The notes beneath the pieces are model-generated. The model had not been told where the DNA came from. It did no database searches and saw nothing but the letters and a program-made list of their open reading frames with translations. Below, piece after piece: positions 1 through 7,046 of a stretch of DNA of 16,789 bases. The stretch spans positions 1-16,789 of the forward strand of contig CALVPA010000048.1 of assembly GCA_944350395.1 (NCBI GenBank), given 5' to 3'. This DNA is from an uncultured Bacilli bacterium. GTDB taxonomy: Bacteria; Bacillota_I; Bacilli_A; RF39; UBA660. How positions within the stretch are numbered: position 1 is the first letter of the stretch; every line of letters starts with the position of its first letter. The position numbers were made by a program, and so were the translations under genes.

Positions 1-962
1 GTAAATTCCATATCTTGGACATCTACGTAATGTTCTTCCATACTCTTAGCAATTTTATATAACTCGTCGTATACTTCTGGCATAGACTCTTTTAAGTCTT
101 CTATCGGATGCGGCGTTCTAACTCCAGAAACGATGTCTTCTCCTTGTGCATTTAAAAGATATTCACCTGTAAGCTCATCGGCACCTGTACTAGGATTTCT
201 GCTAAATAGTACGCCAGAACCGGACAGATCGTTCATATTTCCGTATACCATCTCTTGAACGTTAACAGCAGTACCCAAGTCATCTCTTATATTTTCTAAC
301 TTTCTATACTTTATTGCTCTATCGTTATTCCAAGATTTGAATACTGCCGATATAGCGCTCATGAGCTGCTCTTTTGGATCATCTGGGAAATGTGTTCCGC
401 CACACTCTAAATAGTTATCTTTATATTTTATAACGATTGCTCTAAAGTCCTCGCTCGTCAAATCTAAATCGTTTTCATATCCTTTAGTCTTCTTGTAACT
501 GTCTAAGTATCCGCCGAACATAGATTCAGGATAACCCATTACGACTGTCGCATACATCTGAATGAATCTTCTGTATGCATCGTAGGCCATTCTAGGATTA
601 GACTTTGCCATCTCTTCGCATATTTCTTCCGTCATACCTAAGTTTAAAATCGAATCCATCATTCCAGGCATGCTTATAGGAGCTCCACTTCTTACAGAAA
701 CTAGTAGTGGCTTTTTAGGATTACCAAATACTTTACCGCTCTCTTCTTCTAACGCTTTTAATTTCGATAGAATTTGAAACTCCATATCGGATGAAATTTT
801 TTCACCACTTTTGTAATATTCGTGACATGCTTCCGTAGTCACTGTAAAACCAGATGGTATAGGTAATCCTAGTTTAGTCATCTCTGCTAAATTGGCACCC
901 TTACCGCCTAGTAAACTTCTCTTATCTTTGTCTCCTTCTTTAAATGAATAGACATATTGCAT
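1..962 (-). CDS. ppdK: Pyruvate, phosphate dikinase, N-terminal part (cut by window edge)
   Basis: Interconverts ATP + Pi + pyruvate and AMP + PPi + PEP in the cytoplasm, usually in PPi-linked glycolysis of anaerobes. The frame is open from position 962 to the window start, giving about 320 of roughly 875 residues: most of the N-terminal nucleotide-binding domain. Family landmarks are visible: GGKGANLAEM near residues 19-28 (with Lys21), PIPSGFTVTTEAC near 35-46, VSVRSGAPISMPGMMDS near 89-104 (with Arg91), and the acidic QDMEF motif (Asp317, Glu319) at the window edge. These match the Lys22, Arg92, Asp321 and Glu323 known from the Clostridium enzyme with small offsets. The ATG at 960-962 is preceded by AAGGAGAG at about 6 bases. 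It lies 51 bases downstream of the xerC-type gene on the same strand and may be co-transcribed with it. The phosphohistidine and pyruvate-binding domains lie outside the window. Confidence 0.96.
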   Translation of the reverse strand, partial: MQYVYSFKEGDKDKRSLLGGKGANLAEMTKLGLPIPSGFTVTTEACHEYYKSGEKISSDMEFQILSKLKALEEESGKVFGNPKKPLLVSVRSGAPISMPGMMDSILNLGMTEEICEEMAKSNPRMAYDAYRRFIQMYATVVMGYPESMFGGYLDSYKKTKGYENDLDLTSEDFRAIVIKYKDNYLECGGTHFPDDPKEQLMSAISAVFKSWNNDRAIKYRKLENIRDDLGTAVNVQEMVYGNMNDLSGSGVLFSRNPSTGADELTGEYLLNAQGEDIVSGVRTPHPIEDLKESMPEVYDELYKIAKSMEEHYVDVQDMEF

Positions 963-1013
963 ATTATCTCTCCTTTACTATAATAATTTTACCATAAATA
1001 TTAGAGTTTTACA

Positions 1014-1904
1014 TTACTTTTTATGCGCCCGAGGGTGACTTTTTAAATATACTCTTCGCATCTCTTCATTGCTGACGTGCGTGTATATGCTAGTCGTACT
1101 TAGATTAGCATGTCCAAGTAACTCTTCTACTTCTCTTATGTCCATGCCTTCGTTTAACATGAGCGTTGCGAAAGTATGTCTAAGTGTATGAGGTGAAATC
1201 TTGTGTTTAATACTGCTCTTTAAAATGAGCTTGTCTAATATATCGGCGATGCCACGCCTCGTAATCTTATTGCCCAAATGGTTTACGAGCAAATACTCAC
1301 ATTTTTTATCTTTAACTAATTCTTTTCTAGCATTTAAAACATATTCGCTCATTATTTTTTGACAAACTCTATTAAAATATACTATTCGCGTTTTTTTACC
1401 TTTACCACAAATTTTTATTTCGCAGTTTTTAAAATCGATATCACTTAACTTTATATTTACAGCTTCACTTACTCTTATTCCGGTTGCAAAAAGTAACTCT
1501 AAAATCATGCGATTTCTTAAACCCAAACTTGTCTCGTCACAAGCACTAACTAAATCTTCAAATTCGTTATACTGTAAATAGTTTGGAAGTTTTTTTTCTT
1601 TCTTAGGTCCACTTATTAATTTAAACGGAGAGTACTTTAAATAAGCAGTTTTAACTAAGTATGAATAAAAACTTCTAACTGAACTCAAATTTCTATTTAC
1701 ACTCGTACTCTTTAGTTTTATAGTTTTTAAATATATTAGATAATCTGTCACATCTCCATAATCCATATTACTATAATTCTTTTTATTTTCTTTAATATAT
1801 TTACTAAAACGGGTTAAATCTCTTTCGTAGTTTTCTATTGTATTTTCTGAATATTTTTTTTCATATGTCAAATAATCTAGGAATTCTTCTATCTTTTTAT
1901 CCAC
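1014..1904 (-). CDS. xerC: Tyrosine recombinase, XerC-type
   Basis: Site-specific recombinase that resolves chromosome dimers at dif, normally with FtsK and a second Xer protein. At 296 residues it has the normal family length. The N-terminal SAM-like DNA-binding domain covers about residues 1-95 and the catalytic domain about 110-290. All six active-site residues are present at Xer spacing: Arg144, Lys168 (in GKGKK), His239 and Arg242 (in PHTLRH), His265 (in LLGHA) and the nucleophile Tyr274 (in SIYTHVS). The C-terminal HANLSTTSIYTHVS and HPRAHKK resemble XerC more than XerD, but the split is not certain and it could be the only Xer of a reduced genome. The start is GTG at 1902-1904 (no in-frame ATG nearby) with GGTGA about 7 bases upstream. 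Stop is TAA. The parE operon terminator lies just upstream, so this gene begins a new transcription unit. No integron or phage genes are nearby, which favours a housekeeping role. Confidence 0.92.
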   Translation of the reverse strand: MDKKIEEFLDYLTYEKKYSENTIENYERDLTRFSKYIKENKKNYSNMDYGDVTDYLIYLKTIKLKSTSVNRNLSSVRSFYSYLVKTAYLKYSPFKLISGPKKEKKLPNYLQYNEFEDLVSACDETSLGLRNRMILELLFATGIRVSEAVNIKLSDIDFKNCEIKICGKGKKTRIVYFNRVCQKIMSEYVLNARKELVKDKKCEYLLVNHLGNKITRRGIADILDKLILKSSIKHKISPHTLRHTFATLMLNEGMDIREVEELLGHANLSTTSIYTHVSNEEMRRVYLKSHPRAHKK

Positions 1905-1921
1905 ACTACTTCACCATATTA

Positions 1922-1927
1922 ATTATA
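1922..1927 (-). promoter_or_regulatory. Candidate -10 box for the xerC-type gene
   Basis: A perfect TATAAT on the minus strand lies 17 bases upstream of the GTG start, right after the T-tract of the preceding terminator. The hexamer 17 bases upstream (GTGCCT) is a poor -35 and falls in the terminator hairpin. If used, transcription would start near 1915 with a leader of only about 10 bases. Identification rests on the -10 alone. Confidence 0.35.
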
Positions 1928-1937
1928 CAAAAAACAC

Positions 1938-1964
1938 AAAAAAAAGGCACTAAAATTTGTGCCT
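1938..1964 (-). terminator. Intrinsic terminator of the parE operon
   Basis: On the minus strand AGGCAC pairs with GTGCCT around an 8-base loop and is followed by eight T's (A-run 1938-1945 on the plus strand). The 5' arm encodes the end of the 337-residue protein, and its TAG stop (1950-1952) straddles stem and loop. It separates the parE unit from the xerC-type gene. Confidence 0.8.
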
Positions 1965-2963
1965 ATTCTTTAATTCTTCCAAATTTTCCAAATCTACTTC
2001 CACACTTTCAATTTCTTGTGGAGTGGAATTATCGCTTATTAATCCTTCGAAGTCTTCTTCATCTAAAAACATATAATAATCTGGATCTATATCTTCGTTT
2101 AAAGTACTTATTTTGCTTACATATCCTTTTAAATCGTTGTGAACTCTAGGATTAGTATTTAAAATACCTTTTAACTCCCTAATAACATCGTCATTTTTTC
2201 TAGACATATTTGGCAATACTATGTCGTCGAATTGGCTCGTTGCTCTCGATATAAATTTAGCCATTTTAACTAGTCCTCTATTGTTTGGTGTAGTTTTCCC
2301 TGAACGATAATATAAGACTTCAGAATCTACGAATTCGTCAAGTCTCTGAACAAATTCGGTCAAAAGATTAACATTTATATCTATGCCTTTCTCTAAATCG
2401 CTTGAAATTTTATGAATTCTTTGTAAATTCGCAAGCTCTCTATTAAACTTTTTAAGTGTATTTTTAACACTCTCTATAGCTTTTTCTAATTCTTCTTTTT
2501 CTAAACTTTTAGGCATTGCAGAAAATGCGTTTTCAAAAGTTTTAAGACTTTTATTTTTCCAACTTATCTTTTTCTCTAGAGAATCTCTATAATATTTTAC
2601 TACATATTCTATCAGTTCAGGATTATTTTTATTCTTATAGAAAAAATCTTTTATAGTGCCAACCGATATAAACGGTACATCTTTGTCAAAAATAAATGAA
2701 TCTGTAACATAAGAGTATTGATAACCGTCTTTCTTGTTTCCTTTTCTTCTAACTATATGCAAATCTAAAATTTCTGATTCTGTTTCGATTAAGCCCATTT
2801 TCTTTAAAGCTTTAATCAAGTCTTCTTTTGAAGAAAAGCATCCAGTAAAAAGATTTAATCTAAGATAATCTGTCATATCTTTAAATTCTGGAATACATGA
2901 AAAATCTATTATGTACTCGTCATTAACTTTTAAATAATAGTGTGTCATATATTTATTTTTCAT
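1950..2963 (-). CDS. Unrecognised protein translationally coupled to parE
   Basis: I do not recognise this 337-residue protein. It has no signal peptide or membrane segment and looks cytoplasmic. Residues 1-105 are a compact mixed region (YYLKVNDEYIIDFS near 9-22, IVRRKGNKK near 70-78). Residues about 115-270 are rich in Lys/Glu and predicted helical, with heptad-like stretches near 155-190. Residues about 287-330 form a strongly acidic tail, followed by a short basic end. Its ATG overlaps the parE TGA as ATGA and no Shine-Dalgarno is seen, so it is probably made by translational re-initiation after ParE; Met6 is an alternative start. Low-GC Gram-positive bacteria usually have parC here, but this protein is far too short and has no topoisomerase A-subunit motifs or active-site tyrosine region. 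The coupling suggests, but does not show, a role linked to topoisomerase IV or chromosome segregation. Confidence 0.85.
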   Translation of the reverse strand: MKNKYMTHYYLKVNDEYIIDFSCIPEFKDMTDYLRLNLFTGCFSSKEDLIKALKKMGLIETESEILDLHIVRRKGNKKDGYQYSYVTDSFIFDKDVPFISVGTIKDFFYKNKNNPELIEYVVKYYRDSLEKKISWKNKSLKTFENAFSAMPKSLEKEELEKAIESVKNTLKKFNRELANLQRIHKISSDLEKGIDINVNLLTEFVQRLDEFVDSEVLYYRSGKTTPNNRGLVKMAKFISRATSQFDDIVLPNMSRKNDDVIRELKGILNTNPRVHNDLKGYVSKISTLNEDIDPDYYMFLDEEDFEGLISDNSTPQEIESVEVDLENLEELKNRHKF

Positions 2964-4876
2964 AGCATATTTTTATAGTCGTCTTCTAAGGTAAACTCAA
3001 CATTTTCGTTGATCCACTCCTTACGCGGTTCGACTACATCTCCCATTAAAACGCTTACTCTTTTTTCTGCAAGAACTGCATCAGTGATGTTTACTTTTAT
3101 CAAATTTCTAGTCTCAGGATTCATCGTTGTCTCCCATAGAGGTATAGGATTCATCTCGCCTAGTCCCTTATATCTTTGAACTTTATAATTGCTAGATAGT
3201 TTACTAGTGTACTCTTTTAATTCTTCGGTTGTCCAAAAATATTTTCCATGAGTATCTTTAGGTGTCTCTACTTTATATAAAGGAGGCATCGCAATGTATA
3301 GGTGTCCCTCTTCTATTAGAGGTTTCATAAAACGATAGAAAAAAGTGAGCAGTAAACACTGTATATGTGCACCATCGTCATCAGCATCGGTCATTATGAT
3401 TACTTTGTCGTAATTGATATCCTTTACATCGAATTCAGATCCATAGCCAGCACCTATACAATTTATCATCGTATTTATCTCTTCGTTTTTCATGATATCG
3501 GCCATACTAGCTTTTTCTGTATTTATAATTTTACCTCTGAGAGGAAGAATAGCTTGAAATTTTCTATCTCTACTCTTTTTAGCAGTACCACCTGCCGAGT
3601 TTCCTTCGACTATGAATAATTCGTTGATCTTAGGATTTCTACTCTGTGCAGGAGTTAATTTACCACTTAAAATGCGTTCGCTTTTTTTATTTCCTTTGCC
3701 ATTTCTAGCTTCTTCTCTCGCTTTTCTAGCAGCCTCTCTTGCAACTCTACTTTTGCTAGCTTTTTCTATGATTCCAAGAGCAATTTCTCTATTTTCCTCT
3801 AAGAAGTATTTTAATTGTTCCATGACTACTTGTTCGACTGCATTTTTAGCTTCAGGAGTACCAAGTTTTCCTTTTGTCTGCCCTTCAAACTGCAAAAGTT
3901 CTTCTGGTATTTTTAAATTTATGATAGCAGTAAGGCCTTCTCTAACGTCACTTCCATCAAAATTTGCTTCTTTTGCTTTTAAAAGACCATTATTTCTAGC
4001 ATATTCATTAAATACCTTCGTTAATCCAGTTTTAAAACCAACTTCGTGTGATCCCCCGTCACTAGTCTTGACATTATTTACAAAAGACATGATGTTTTCA
4101 CTATAAGAATCTGTATACTGCATTGCAATATCTACACTTATGTTGTTTTTAATACTACTAAAACTTATCGTCTTGTGAAGAGGTTTTTTATCTTCGTTGA
4201 TGTAATTAACAAAAGATATTAGACCGTCATCGTAATGATATTTCTCATCTAATCCGTCTTCTTCGTCTTTCACTTCTACGGTAAGTTGTTTAAGTAAAAA
4301 TGCGCTTTCTTGCATCCTTTCACAAATGGTCGTAAAACTAAATTTATTGTCTCCAAAAATCTCTGGATCTGGCAAAAAGGTTATGCTCGTTCCAGTCTTG
4401 TTAGTCTTACCTATTTCGTGAAGAGGCACATCCACTTTTCCGCCATCTTTAAACTTTATATTAACTATTTTCCCATCTCTACAAATAGTCACGTCCATCC
4501 ATTTACTAAGAGCGTTTACGACACTACCGCCGACACCATGAAGTCCGCCTGATACTTTATAATTACCTTCTTCAAATTTTCCTCCTGCGTGAAGTACTGT
4601 ATATATTACTTCTGGAGTACTCTTACCACTAGCATGCATACCTATAGGAACACCCCTACCATTATCCGTAACAGAAATTGAATTATCGGGGTGAATGACT
4701 ATCCTTACTTTATCTCCAAATCCATTTATTATTTCATCTATCGAATTATCTACTATTTCCCATACTAAGTGGTGCATACCTTTTTTATCAGTTGATCCGA
4801 TATACATACCAGGTCTTTTTCTTACTGCCTCTAGACCTTCTAGTATCTTTATCGAACTTTCATCATATTTTGTCAT
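2960..4876 (-). CDS. parE: DNA topoisomerase IV subunit B (ParE)
   Basis: ATPase subunit of topoisomerase IV, which with ParC decatenates daughter chromosomes. The length of 638 residues is normal. The GHKL ATPase domain shows Glu40 and Asn44 (WEIVDNSIDE), DNGRG at 71-75, the glycine lid GGLHGVG at 110-116 and the transducer QTK at 333-335. The TOPRIM domain shows EGNSAGG at 424-430, PLRGK at 445-449 and the metal-binding DADDD at 497-501, followed by QRYKGLGEMN near 568-576. ParE rather than GyrB is indicated by AILPLRGKIINTEKA, GAHIQ after the DxDxD, MKPLIEEGHLYIAMPPLYKV, and a C-terminus in LMGDVVEPRKEWINENVEF as in Bacillus ParE. Residue 426 is Asn (codon AAC, 3599-3601) where the family nearly always has Asp. 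The ATG at 4874-4876 has AAGGTGAT upstream. The TGA stop overlaps the next start. ParC is not in the window. Confidence 0.95.
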   Translation of the reverse strand: MTKYDESSIKILEGLEAVRKRPGMYIGSTDKKGMHHLVWEIVDNSIDEIINGFGDKVRIVIHPDNSISVTDNGRGVPIGMHASGKSTPEVIYTVLHAGGKFEEGNYKVSGGLHGVGGSVVNALSKWMDVTICRDGKIVNIKFKDGGKVDVPLHEIGKTNKTGTSITFLPDPEIFGDNKFSFTTICERMQESAFLLKQLTVEVKDEEDGLDEKYHYDDGLISFVNYINEDKKPLHKTISFSSIKNNISVDIAMQYTDSYSENIMSFVNNVKTSDGGSHEVGFKTGLTKVFNEYARNNGLLKAKEANFDGSDVREGLTAIINLKIPEELLQFEGQTKGKLGTPEAKNAVEQVVMEQLKYFLEENREIALGIIEKASKSRVAREAARKAREEARNGKGNKKSERILSGKLTPAQSRNPKINELFIVEGNSAGGTAKKSRDRKFQAILPLRGKIINTEKASMADIMKNEEINTMINCIGAGYGSEFDVKDINYDKVIIMTDADDDGAHIQCLLLTFFYRFMKPLIEEGHLYIAMPPLYKVETPKDTHGKYFWTTEELKEYTSKLSSNYKVQRYKGLGEMNPIPLWETTMNPETRNLIKVNITDAVLAEKRVSVLMGDVVEPRKEWINENVEFTLEDDYKNML

Positions 4877-5288
4877 ATCAAATCACCTTAATAATCTTAA
4901 CATAGCCAAAAAAAAAAGGCAAGAAGCCTAGTACTAACTCACATATAATTAAATTTTAAAAGCACTTTATTTTTTAAATATAGCAAGCTATAAAAAAATA
5001 TAAAATTTGCTTTCATTTATGCTATAATTATAATTGAGAGAGGTGACTAAATTATAGTTTTATTCATTTACGACGTTTATCACTATATTTTTTTCGATAA
5101 TTTCGATAATAATAATTTATATAAAAAAATTGAAAATAACCCTTTGTTAATAAATATTAAAAATAATTTATAATTAAATTTTCACATGTAATTAACATTG
5201 AATATATAACTAAATTATGTAGAGATAAACTATTTTTATATTTTATGAAATGTATTAACTAATAATTGAATCAAAAGGAGGAAAAATT
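4877..5288. other. AT-rich divergent intergenic region between parE and the DUF2628-like gene
   Basis: These 412 bases separate two divergent genes and hold no confident gene. They contain the parE ribosome site (AAGGTGAT, 4882-4889), an A10 run with a weak 4-bp hairpin at 4908-4929, a palindrome TATAGC-AA-GCTATA at about 4980-4993, an extended -10 promoter at 5020-5028 on the plus strand, and a GAGAGAGGTGA ribosome-site-like sequence at 5036-5046. That last site is followed by a 40-codon open frame (5051-5173) with no standard start. The remainder is near-pure A/T. No convincing minus-strand promoter for parE was found. Confidence 0.6.
5020..5028 (+). promoter_or_regulatory. Extended -10 promoter upstream of the DUF2628-like gene
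   Basis: TGC followed by a perfect TATAAT makes an extended -10 element on the plus strand; the -35 region is poor, as is common for such promoters. The start point would be near 5035, giving a leader of about 250 bases to the ATG at 5289. Confidence 0.5.
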
Positions 5289-6911
5289 ATGAATGATTCT
5301 AATAACAACAATAATAGTAATATATTAAATAACAACAATGTTTTACCACAAAATAGACAATTTAATAATATGGATTCTAATCTAACTTCGGAAACAGAAA
5401 ATATAGCGAATGTTTCAAATTCGACATTAGATGTCAATAGTGTCTTTGGAGTTAAATCAAATCCTAGGGAATCTCAGTCTACTTCACAAAATGAAATTTT
5501 TCAATTTAAACAAGAACTATCAAACGTACAACCTCAAAATAATTTTGTTAATCAAGTTAATAATAATGTAAATAATGCCAATAATGTCGAATTGCCAATG
5601 GAAAACTCTATGGTTTCGAATACTACAACTTCAAATCCAACAGTAACAAATACCACTCTTTCAAATTCGGCACCAATAAACCCTGCACCTATGCAGATGA
5701 CATCACTAAATCCTACACCATTACAACCGGCATCAGCTAATATAATGCCTGCAAATGATATAAATTTAGAATCTTCAGGACAACCTACCCAAAATTTTAG
5801 TAATAATACTGATTCTTCGCACCAGACGTTTGAAACTAATAATCAAGTAGATGATAATGAATTATTAAGAGCATTTATTGGAAGTAATTACGAAAAAATA
5901 ACGACTCGACCATTTAATTTTGCAGGTTTCTTTTTCTCTACGTTTTATATGTTTTATAGAAAAATGTTTGGTTTCGGTATACTCACTTTTTTAATAAATT
6001 TATTTATTTTAAATATTATAAACAATTTTATTGTAACGATTATATTTACAATCGCCATTGGTTTTCTTGTTAATAAACTTTATTTATTTTATGCAAAAAA
6101 GAAAATATCTTCCATAAAAGCTAAAAATCCACAAAAAAGCCTAGAAGAATTAAAATCCATTTGTGCTGTTAAAGGTGGAACAAGCGTTGGAAAAATATTC
6201 TTAGGTTTTTTAGCGGAAATAGGAATAACTATCGTTATACTAATTGTAATAATGGTTGCTGGTCTCGGTAATATGTTTGGTGAACTGGTAAATGGAATTT
6301 TAGGTCCGTTTAACTGGGATATAATGATAAATGATGGAAACACTACGAATGATTATACATCTGCCACTAGAACTCTTTTAGAAGACATTAAAATATCTAA
6401 TTACAGTTGTTTTGTTTCAAATTGCAATGTTACCATAAATGATAAATATGGAAATAGCGAAGAATATGAGTTAAATATTGATAATAGCGATTTTTTTGGA
6501 GTATTAAGCGACTATGAGGACTATATTAAAATAGACATATACTATGTTACAAGCGAAGACAATAAAATTATTGTTGATTATAAAACATATTTAAAATCTA
6601 ATAATGAGGATATAAGTAATATTTCAACTGAAGATGAACTGCGAAACAAATTAGGATTATATATAGCAGGAACACATACCGCCTTATTAACTTTAAAAGA
6701 AATAGGGACTACTGGATTTGGATTTAGTGATAATACATCTTATACTTATACTGACTATATATTTATAGATAGCAAAAATAATCAATATGAAATGAGATAT
6801 AAAACTAATGACGAGTCTCTATACTTAACAGAAGGATTAAATTATAATGTTACATTTGAAGTAACTAAAGAAATATTTGATTACGAATATAATATCATAT
6901 CTATTAACTAA
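5289..6911 (+). CDS. Asn-rich membrane protein with DUF2628-like core
   Basis: A 540-residue protein of unknown function in three parts. Residues 1-188 are low complexity, rich in Asn, Ser, Thr, Gln and Pro, with no Cys, and must be a disordered cytoplasmic or linker region. Residues about 190-330 resemble the DUF2628 type: LLRAFIGSNYEKI followed by FNFAGFFFSTFYMFYRKM, hydrophobic helices near 229-247 and 249-268, a charged loop (KKKISSIKAKNPQKS), and a fourth helix near 302-326. Residues 340-540 form a soluble, beta-rich domain with two Cys (374, 379), probably exposed on the far side of the membrane. The ATG at 5289-5291 has a very strong AAAGGAGG 7 bases upstream. A good terminator follows. 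It stands alone as a plus-strand unit. DUF2628 members have no assigned biochemical role, so none is given here. Confidence 0.85.
   Translation: MNDSNNNNNSNILNNNNVLPQNRQFNNMDSNLTSETENIANVSNSTLDVNSVFGVKSNPRESQSTSQNEIFQFKQELSNVQPQNNFVNQVNNNVNNANNVELPMENSMVSNTTTSNPTVTNTTLSNSAPINPAPMQMTSLNPTPLQPASANIMPANDINLESSGQPTQNFSNNTDSSHQTFETNNQVDDNELLRAFIGSNYEKITTRPFNFAGFFFSTFYMFYRKMFGFGILTFLINLFILNIINNFIVTIIFTIAIGFLVNKLYLFYAKKKISSIKAKNPQKSLEELKSICAVKGGTSVGKIFLGFLAEIGITIVILIVIMVAGLGNMFGELVNGILGPFNWDIMINDGNTTNDYTSATRTLLEDIKISNYSCFVSNCNVTINDKYGNSEEYELNIDNSDFFGVLSDYEDYIKIDIYYVTSEDNKIIVDYKTYLKSNNEDISNISTEDELRNKLGLYIAGTHTALLTLKEIGTTGFGFSDNTSYTYTDYIFIDSKNNQYEMRYKTNDESLYLTEGLNYNVTFEVTKEIFDYEYNIISIN
5301..5339 (+). 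repeat. AAY-type trinucleotide tract coding for Asn
   Basis: Codons 5-17 of the membrane protein are almost all AAT or AAC, interrupted by AGT, ATA and TTA. Two blocks (AAT-AAC-AAC-AAT in each) are near-identical. Such tracts can change length by replication slippage in steps of three bases without a frameshift. Confidence 0.6.
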
Positions 6912-6930
6912 AATAATATCACCTTTTAAT

Positions 6931-6963
6931 CAGTGCTAATAATTTTTTATTAGTACTGTTTTT
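6931..6963 (+). terminator. Intrinsic terminator of the DUF2628-like gene
   Basis: CAGTGCTAATAA (6931-6942) pairs with TTATTAGTACTG (6947-6958) over 12 bp with one G-T wobble and a TTTT loop, followed by five T's. It begins 19 bases after the TAA stop. Confidence 0.85.
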
Positions 6964-7014
6964 ATATAAAAAAGTTTATTTAATTAACTTCAGGATGGAT
7001 TATTAAAGAACAAT

Positions 7015-7038
7015 AAAAGGATGATTAAAATCATCCTT
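7015..7038 (-). terminator. Intrinsic terminator of the surface protein gene
   Basis: AAGGATGAT pairs with ATCATCCTT over 9 bp around a 4-base loop (7017-7038). On the minus strand it is followed by TTTTATTG, a short T-tract. It lies 8 bases beyond the TAA stop of the convergent surface protein gene. Confidence 0.75.
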
Positions 7039-7046
7039 ATGTTTAA

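Noticed and set aside
1014..1904. Integrase of a mobile element.
   Set aside because: Length and C-terminus match housekeeping Xer, and there are no attachment repeats, excisionase or cargo genes nearby.
1838..2149. Plus-strand open frame of 103 codons across the xerC-type gene and the unknown gene.
   Set aside because: It runs antisense through two real genes and a terminator, with no ribosome site.
3612..4106. Plus-strand open frame of 164 codons inside parE.
   Set aside because: It is a shadow of the parE reading frame, with no ribosome site and biased hydrophobic content typical of antisense frames.
2960..4876. Calling this gene gyrB.
   Set aside because: GAHIQ after the DxDxD motif, AILPLRGKIINTEKA and the LMGDVVEPRKEW end match ParE; no gyrA follows.
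4908..4929. Possible minus-strand terminator or attenuator ahead of parE (AGGC-TTCTT-GCCT followed by ten T's).
   Set aside because: The stem is only 4 bp and no gene or clear promoter feeds it from upstream on that strand; the A/T run alone is not enough.
4980..4993. Palindrome TATAGC-AA-GCTATA as a regulator site.
   Set aside because: It is a single copy in a very AT-rich spacer, with no matching site elsewhere in the window.
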